Shown: positions 8,101 through 11,192 of the stretch, in pieces
Layout of the letters: each line of letters starts with the position of its first letter
How positions within the stretch are numbered: position 1 is the first letter of the stretch
NCBI GenBank assembly: GCA_035307785.1
Contig: DATGHS010000280.1
Coordinates: 1-11,192, forward strand
Length of the DNA stretch: 11,192 nucleotides
Direction: 5' to 3'
DNA from: DATGHS01 sp035307785
GTDB taxonomy: Bacteria; Planctomycetota; Planctomycetia; Gemmatales; Gemmataceae
Notes under the pieces: model-generated
The model's input: the letters and a program-made list of their open reading frames with translations, nothing else
Databases searched by the model: none
Told to the model about the DNA's origin: nothing
Position numbers and translations under genes: made by a program

Positions 8101-9701
8101 TGGCCGGAAGCCGGTCCCACGCTAGCCTGCACCTGGCTCGAAATGTTGGCCGCGGCTTGCGCTTCCGCGCTCAGCTGCGCCCGCACTTCATTCGAAAGCT
8201 GAATTCTTTGCGACTGAACCAGATTCATGGTGGCCTGAACCTGATTTTGCAGGTTCGCGGCTGCCTTGCTGATTGCAGCGAGCTGAGTCTTTGCCTCCGC
8301 GTTGAGCTGCCCGGTTGTCGATTGCACGAGCTTCAGGCTCACCTGAATCTGCTTATGCAGATCGGCGGCGGCTTTCGCTTCGGCGCTCAAGGCTTGCCTT
8401 AGCGTCACATCGGTCGTGGCGCTCAGCGTGCCCTGGATATGGGTCTGCAAATCCGCCGTGGCCTTCAATGCGGCGTTCAATTGTGCCTGGGCTGAAGCCG
8501 TGGTGCTGCCGGCGGTAGCTTGCAGTTGCTGAATCGACATTACGGTGGCCTGAGTCGCGGCATTTACATCCGCGTTGGCCTGACCTTCCACATTGGTCGC
8601 CAGATGCTGAAGCTTGCCGCTGAGCCGGCCTTCAAACGTGTTGGTCAACTTGTTGACGTACGCGTCAATATTGCCGGCGCTATGCGCCGCATATTGAAAT
8701 AGCGCATCGACGTGGTTGCGAGCATACTGGTAAAGCGGCTCGATGCCGGCGCTGACGGACGCTTTGTCGGCAAAGTCGCCGAAGAAGTATTCGCGCGAGG
8801 CGACACGGATCGACAAATCGCCGTTGAGTGCCGCATCCGTCACCACGTGATCGGGCCGGAAATTGACATTCGCAGCTTGCGACAAATCACCCTGGAATTT
8901 CACCGGGGCGAAGAGCAAACCACGCTGGCTGAGCTGCAAGTCCCAGTAGCCGCTGGTGAAGACGTACCCGTACGGCGTCCAGTCGATGCGAGCCGGGACC
9001 CAAACCTTGCCCTCCTGGAAGGCCGCCAGGTAACCGGGCCGCCACTGAAAGCCACCTTGCGTATAGAACCAACTGCCCGGGATCATAAAAGAGTCGGCAC
9101 GGGCCATCACGCTGGTGTTGGCGTTGCCCGCGATTTTGCCTGCGCCTGGAACGGCTGCCTTGGCATCGGCATCGGCCTTGGCATCGGCTGCTACGTTACT
9201 GTTCTGTGCATTGGCCGCTAGCTTGGTGGCGGCATTCGCATCGACGCGGTCAGCGGGCGGATTCGGAATAAACTGGAAGTTTGATTCGGTACTCGCGGCC
9301 CAGTGGCCCGCGACCCGAGTCCAGCCATTATCCACTTTCGACCAGAAACCGCTTACCCAACGGCGCCCTTCGGGGAATACCCGCCAGGTGCCGCTCACCC
9401 AAATGTATCCTTTGCTTACCGGATCAATGTCCCAGTAACCGTTAATCCAGTGCACGTTTTGTCCGAGCGGGCGCACCAGCGCCGGGGTTTCGTGGATCAA
9501 CGCAGGCGGTTGGGTTTTTACTACGTCTCCGGCCCGAACGTCGGCCGTGACGGGTTGGGCAAAGGCTTCATGGATTGGCCCGCGTGTCAATACCGTCGGC
9601 TGGGCCTGGGCCGATACCCGCGCGTCTTGGGCGCGCAAGAAACTGGCCGATGCGAATCCGACGGCGAGGGCCAGCAAGGTTGTAAATGAGCATTTCCACA
9701 T
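5130..9701 (-). CDS. giant exported WxxGxW protein with a higher-order helical repeat array and Gly-rich tail
   Basis: The gene encodes 1,523 residues. The start at 9701 is fixed by a strong GGAGGAG site (9709-9715) 7 bases away and by the signal peptide that begins there; the open frame reaches 9863 but that extension has no such features. Residues 1-24 are a signal peptide (hydrophobic core 7-22, likely cleavage around LRA|QDA). Residues 85-253 carry WxxGxW-type motifs: WINGYW 85-90, WVSGTW 101-106, WVSGFW 115-120, RVAGHW 129-134 and FTSGYW 248-253, split by an Ala/Asp/Lys-rich linker (about 152-190). Residues 400-1370 are a 28-unit helical array rich in Ala, Gln and Leu with heptad-like spacing and almost no aromatic residues, Pro or Cys. 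Residues 1371-1523 are Asn/Gly-rich and end in GLGGFGGFSGVGALGG-type sequence. I infer an extended envelope fibre or spacer. An alternative is a structural protein of another extracellular layer. Confidence 0.93.
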   Translation of the reverse strand: MWKCSFTTLLALAVGFASASFLRAQDARVSAQAQPTVLTRGPIHEAFAQPVTADVRAGDVVKTQPPALIHETPALVRPLGQNVHWINGYWDIDPVSKGYIWVSGTWRVFPEGRRWVSGFWSKVDNGWTRVAGHWAASTESNFQFIPNPPADRVDANAATKLAANAQNSNVAADAKADADAKAAVPGAGKIAGNANTSVMARADSFMIPGSWFYTQGGFQWRPGYLAAFQEGKVWVPARIDWTPYGYVFTSGYWDLQLSQRGLLFAPVKFQGDLSQAANVNFRPDHVVTDAALNGDLSIRVASREYFFGDFADKASVSAGIEPLYQYARNHVDALFQYAAHSAGNIDAYVNKLTNTFEGRLSGKLQHLATNVEGQANADVNAATQATVMSIQQLQATAGSTTASAQAQLNAALKATADLQTHIQGTLSATTDVTLRQALSAEAKAAADLHKQIQVSLKLVQSTTGQLNAEAKTQLAAISKAAANLQNQVQATMNLVQSQRIQLSNEVRAQLSAEAQAAANISSQVQASVGPASGQATAQASAMTQAQVDAIVEAATNLQSQVNAIVKQVNGLQGQVNATVQSELAAEAKAVADLQSQIKATAKQIEADSLRLTSTVQNQLNAELRTAQQLQGRLETTVNRIQAQAVRRALSTEARAMADLQSRIQSSVGLVNNIGGQANAMAQAQVAALARASANLQNQLQATVNQLQAQGITLSGQLQGQLNAELQAAANLSNQLQASVGPTSAQVSAMTEAQLSAMVQATANLQSQLQATMKQVDAIRGQLNATVQSELDAEAKAMATLQSQIQATLKQIQADQLRLTSTVQSQLAAEVKAATDLQARIQATVNNVQSAALKTALNAEAKAMASVQNQLQSTIGTVGGTEARVAGDVQSQLKAIAKAAANLQTQVQATINQIQSLGINLGAQVQSQLAAEAKAAADLSSQIQVTVNQVSVQATQQVGVMTQAQLDALAKASADLQAQIQAAEKATAGIQGQLNATVQSELNAEAKAMATLQSQIQATLKQIQADQLRLTNTVQSQLAAEIKAATDLEARIQGTVNNVQAVALRDAINAEAKALASVQSQLQTTVNAVSGTEARLSATAQSQLAAAAKAAANLSHQIQATMNQIQSLGINLGAQVQQQLAADVKAAANLSAQIQATTSGVQGQASAMTQAQLNAIARASANLQSQVQAINNLVASQAGQLNATLQSQLVAEAKAAADLQSRVQATVQQIQAAGMQLNSQLQAQLAAEVKAAADLQGRIQATAQAVTNQAVQQALNAEAKAVADLHSQVQSSVGLVNNTSAQVTGMTQAQLASLSEQAANLANQVQATVGQIQSLGINLGGNLQGQLAADVRAASALASQFQASAGGQIQGTANGTFQMANGMQVQAVSAAQVAGEANVAAQTMRQVQATTQATANFATTGLVQTNGMIPGLVVPGVNAPTVNVNFTGANIPGANFNPNLGFQGGNLLNPGFNGFGEGGLGQGLGGFVAPMFAPRIGGLGGFGGFSGVGALGGIGGALGGLGHR
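5592..6203 (-). repeat. super-repeat SR4 (units A-F, last unit shortened)
   Basis: Residues 1167-1370 (204 residues, 612 bp), units of 37, 36, 30, 35, 37 and 29. The D unit ends GLVNNTSAQVTG and the E unit begins MTQAQ, as in SR1. The final F unit decays into the Gln/Gly-rich C-terminal region. Confidence 0.8.
6204..6824 (-). repeat. super-repeat SR3 (units A-F)
   Basis: Residues 960-1166 (207 residues, 621 bp), units of 37, 36, 30, 36, 36 and 32. It is the closest relative of SR2; the D units of both contain GTEAR and the E units share QIQSLGINLGAQ. Confidence 0.85.
6825..7457 (-). repeat. super-repeat SR2 (units A-F)
   Basis: Residues 749-959 (211 residues, 633 bp), units of 37, 36, 30, 36, 36 and 36. 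The B unit is nearly identical to that of SR3 (34 of 36 residues). Confidence 0.85.
7458..8078 (-). repeat. super-repeat SR1 (units A-F)
   Basis: Residues 542-748 (207 residues, 621 bp), units of 37, 36, 30, 35, 37 and 32. The D unit ends with GLVNNIGGQANA and the E unit begins MAQAQ, features shared with SR4 but not with SR2 or SR3. Confidence 0.8.
8079..8504 (-). repeat. partial super-repeat SR0 (units C-D-E-F)
   Basis: Residues 400-541, four units of 34, 36, 36 and 36 residues. The first unit is divergent from other C units. The F unit contains one of the rare prolines of the array (SVGPASGQ). Confidence 0.7.
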
Positions 9702-9708
9702 GGGAAAA

Positions 9709-9715
9709 CTCCTCC
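9709..9715 (-). promoter_or_regulatory. strong ribosome binding site for the giant repeat gene
   Basis: On the minus strand GGAGGAG precedes ATG 9701 with a 7-base spacer, close to ideal. It is the strongest Shine-Dalgarno-like match noted in the window, which would fit high translation of a structural protein. Confidence 0.8.
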
Positions 9716-9981
9716 AGAATTGTGATTGCATACGGAAGGTGGAATCATCACCTTCGCAAAGGAGAACACAGACGTTCAATTCTCTGCGCTGGTTCAAAAA
9801 CTGCCGTCTTTGGCGAACGTGGCAACGGGAACGCAAGCCCGAAGCCGGGAATGCCAGCGGCAATCTGATTTAGCCGTCCGATTCTTGGGAGTTCCGATCA
9901 TCCAGACGCGGGAATGATCGAGAGAAACTGGCGCCTTCGGCTTCTTGCCTTTTCTCAATTCATCCGTGACGCAGGTACCCG

Positions 9982-10014
9982 GCCAATAGTCACAAATGAT
10001 CGGAAACTATTGGC
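9982..10014. promoter_or_regulatory. 9-bp dyad in the leader of the giant gene
   Basis: GCCAATAGT (9982-9990) and ACTATTGGC (10006-10014) are perfect inverted copies around a 15-base spacer. It lies about 40-70 bases downstream of the predicted transcription start. It could be an operator for a dimeric regulator or a leader hairpin. No T-run follows on the minus strand, so a terminator is unlikely. Confidence 0.4.
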
Positions 10015-10060
10015 AGCATTCGAGTACGGAAAAGATCATCAGGAATCTTCTGATACTATT

Positions 10061-10089
10061 ATTAAATTCCCCATCTTCACAAATGACAA
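10061..10089 (-). promoter_or_regulatory. sigma-70-like promoter for the giant repeat gene
   Basis: On the minus strand the -35 box TTGTCA (10089-10084, 5 of 6 to TTGACA) and the -10 box TTTAAT (10066-10061, 5 of 6 to TATAAT) are separated by exactly 17 bases, in an AT-rich patch. Transcription would start near 10054, giving a leader of about 350 bases. This is a sequence match only; planctomycete promoters are poorly predictable. Confidence 0.5.
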
Positions 10090-10186
10090 GGGGTATCGTC
10101 GGCGAATGGGGCCCGGGACGGGAAAAGAACTGAATTTCAGCTGACAGCCAGCGTGGGTTACGTTGAATATATGCCTTACGGATTTG

Positions 10187-11192
10187 CTAGAAAACAAGCG
10201 CGATTCCCAATCCCGCCAGCAGCAAGAAACCGAATGCCGCCGCGAAGACGAAGAGCAGCGTTCGCCGACTCTGCGCGGCCTTGGCTTTGGCCTGTGCCAG
10301 CTTTTCATGCTGCTGCTGCAACTGTTGCAAACGCGTAATCAGTCGGTCATTGCGCTCCCCCATCGGGCTGGTGTCTTGCGGCCGCATCATTTTCCGCCTG
10401 GCGGGTTGTGCCGGCAGCACCGTGATGGGTTGACTTGGCGACACGGATAGCGCTTGCAACAGCTTCAGCAATTCGCCGCCGTCTTTCGGCCGCTCGTCGA
10501 ACCAGCCCACGCATTGCTCGATGAGATCGATATGCTCACGCGGCACATGGTGTCGCACCACGAGTTCCTTGGCCCAGCCGGCATGCAGTTCTCGCGTGGT
10601 GTCGCCAATGAGCAACTGAAACCAAATGACGCCGAGGCTGTAGAGATCGTGCCGAGGATCGGGGTTGGCGCCGCGGCGCTGCTCCGGCGACATATACAGC
10701 GGCGTGCCGGCCCCGCGGAAGAGGCTGGCCTGATCGATAGCGGTGAGCAAGCTGATCGTCGTGGCCCCGATGCGGCTTGCTTGAATGGCCCGCGTGACGT
10801 TGGCGCTGCCCAGACCGAAGTCGGCCAGTTTCAGCGTGTCTCCGTCCACCAGAATATTGGCCGGCTTCAAATCGCGATGCACGAGGCCGTGCTGATGGGC
10901 GAATGCCAGCGCTTCGGCAATCTGCGTGATGATCGGCAGAATTTCCGCCGGCGACAGTGCGTGGCCGAGCTTGCGCTGCATGCGGCCCAAGTGTTGCAAC
11001 AGATCGCCGCTGGGGATGTATTCGTACACCAGATACGGTGTGCGGTAATTCAGATCGTAGCCATAGAGCCGCACGATCCGCTTCGACCACGTTTCGCCGC
11101 CAGCCTTCATGAGCCGCTCGAGATTGTCGCGCTCCAGTTGCAAGGCGCGGAGCATCGACGGGTCGAGGCAGAACTTGATGGCCAGGGGCAAA
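10187..11192 (-). CDS. Hanks-type Ser/Thr protein kinase, membrane tail-anchored (N-terminus cut by window edge)
   Basis: The frame is open to the window edge, so the 334 visible residues lack the true start and the glycine-rich ATP loop. Visible catalytic elements in order are: AIK with the beta-3 lysine (K6), an alpha-C region with Glu (about residues 18-25), HRDLKPAN with catalytic Asp107, DFG (124-126) with metal-binding Asp124, an SPE version of the APE motif (168-170), and the alpha-F DLYSLG Asp (182). All essential residues present in this part are intact, so the kinase is probably active and phosphorylates Ser/Thr residues. The DFG-to-SPE segment is about 43 residues, longer than usual. 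The kinase domain is followed by a Pro-containing linker, a Gln/Lys-rich probable coiled coil (about 280-308), RR, and one hydrophobic segment (311-334) that ends the protein. No extracytoplasmic sensor domain follows. Its substrates are unknown. Confidence 0.93.
   Translation of the reverse strand, partial: LPLAIKFCLDPSMLRALQLERDNLERLMKAGGETWSKRIVRLYGYDLNYRTPYLVYEYIPSGDLLQHLGRMQRKLGHALSPAEILPIITQIAEALAFAHQHGLVHRDLKPANILVDGDTLKLADFGLGSANVTRAIQASRIGATTISLLTAIDQASLFRGAGTPLYMSPEQRRGANPDPRHDLYSLGVIWFQLLIGDTTRELHAGWAKELVVRHHVPREHIDLIEQCVGWFDERPKDGGELLKLLQALSVSPSQPITVLPAQPARRKMMRPQDTSPMGERNDRLITRLQQLQQQHEKLAQAKAKAAQSRRTLLFVFAAAFGFLLLAGLGIALVF

Larger units (their letters stand above)
5592..8504 (-). 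repeat. 28-unit protein-coding repeat array (higher-order period 612-633 bp)
   Basis: This stretch encodes residues 400-1370 of the giant protein. The unit consensus is about VQSQLAAEAKAAADLQSQIQ followed by AT-x-x-x-IQ and a variable tail; units are 29-37 residues. Six types recur in order: A starts M(T/A)xAQ; B starts VQSEL with a tail like ADQLRLTST in three of four copies; C is short (30 residues); D has xxALNAEAKA; E mostly carries SLGINLG; F comes before the next A. The order CDEF-ABCDEF-ABCDEF-ABCDEF-ABCDEF sums exactly to 971 residues. Hydrophobic residues fall at unit positions 1, 5, 12, 15, 19 and 26, compatible with a heptad coiled coil. Confidence 0.9.
9702..10186. other. non-coding region between the kinase and giant gene: promoter plus long leader
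   Basis: About 485 bases without a convincing gene; short open frames here (for example 9914-10144 on the plus strand) have no clear ribosome site and no recognisable product. The region is visibly more AT-rich around 10050-10090 than its flanks. It holds a minus-strand promoter candidate (10061-10089), a 9-bp dyad (9982-10014), a 7-bp dyad (9895-9901 with 9914-9920), a small hairpin near the giant gene (9735-9741 with 9749-9755) and the ribosome site. No clear intrinsic terminator was found after the kinase stop (10187-10189), so read-through from the kinase gene into the giant gene is possible. Confidence 0.6.

Noticed and set aside
5592..8504. CRISPR array or tandem DNA repeat unrelated to coding
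   Set aside because: The period is a multiple of three, repeats diverge mainly at synonymous positions, and the frame stays open throughout, so the repeat is a protein repeat.
9702..9863. Extended N-terminus of the giant protein (54 more residues from ATG 9863)
   Set aside because: The extension is Arg-rich and would bury the signal peptide, and ATG 9701 has a near-ideal ribosome site.
9914..10144. 76-codon plus-strand open frame in the intergenic region
   Set aside because: No ribosome site, no recognisable product, and it runs across the promoter candidate on the opposite strand.

Overview
The window looks like chromosomal DNA of a planctomycete (Planctomycetota, probably Pirellulales-like). 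It is GC-rich. It carries two secreted PQQ-like beta-propeller proteins with the DWPxxRGP opening typical of that phylum, a very large secreted protein with an N-terminal WxxGxW module, and a Hanks-type Ser/Thr kinase. The assignment rests on recognised protein style, not on a marker gene. No rRNA, tRNA, transposase, phage gene or CRISPR array was seen.

Layout. Positions 1-389 (+) hold the C-terminal end of a probable FAD/NAD(P)-dependent oxidoreductase. Positions 519-2129 (+) encode a 536-residue protein of unknown function whose two C-terminal hydrophobic segments give it a CorA-like layout. Positions 2134-3426 (+) and 3539-4972 (+) encode two exported beta-propeller proteins; the second has two canonical EF-hand loops inside the propeller. 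The first three complete genes are closely spaced on one strand and may form one transcription unit. Between the convergent genes (4973-5129) lie a 33-bp near-perfect inverted repeat and a separate hairpin followed by a T-rich run that should end the minus-strand gene. Positions 5130-9701 (-) hold one giant gene for a 1,523-residue exported protein. Positions 9702-10186 are non-coding, with a good sigma-70-like promoter for the giant gene and a long leader containing a 9-bp dyad. Positions 10187-11192 (-) hold a kinase that is cut at its N-terminus by the window edge and ends in a single membrane anchor.

Most notable is the giant protein. Residues 400-1370 are an almost aromatic-free Ala/Gln/Leu-rich helical array of 28 units of 29-37 residues. 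These units are organised in a higher order: six distinguishable unit types (A-F) recur in the same order four times, after a partial CDEF block, with a super-period of about 204-211 residues (612-633 bp). With the signal peptide, the WxxGxW N-terminal module and the glycine-rich tail, it reads as an extended periplasmic or cell-surface fibre or spacer protein. That function is inferred; the repeat architecture is read directly from the sequence. The genes do not form a recognisable pathway. Several products look like envelope components (exported propellers, exported fibre, membrane-anchored kinase).
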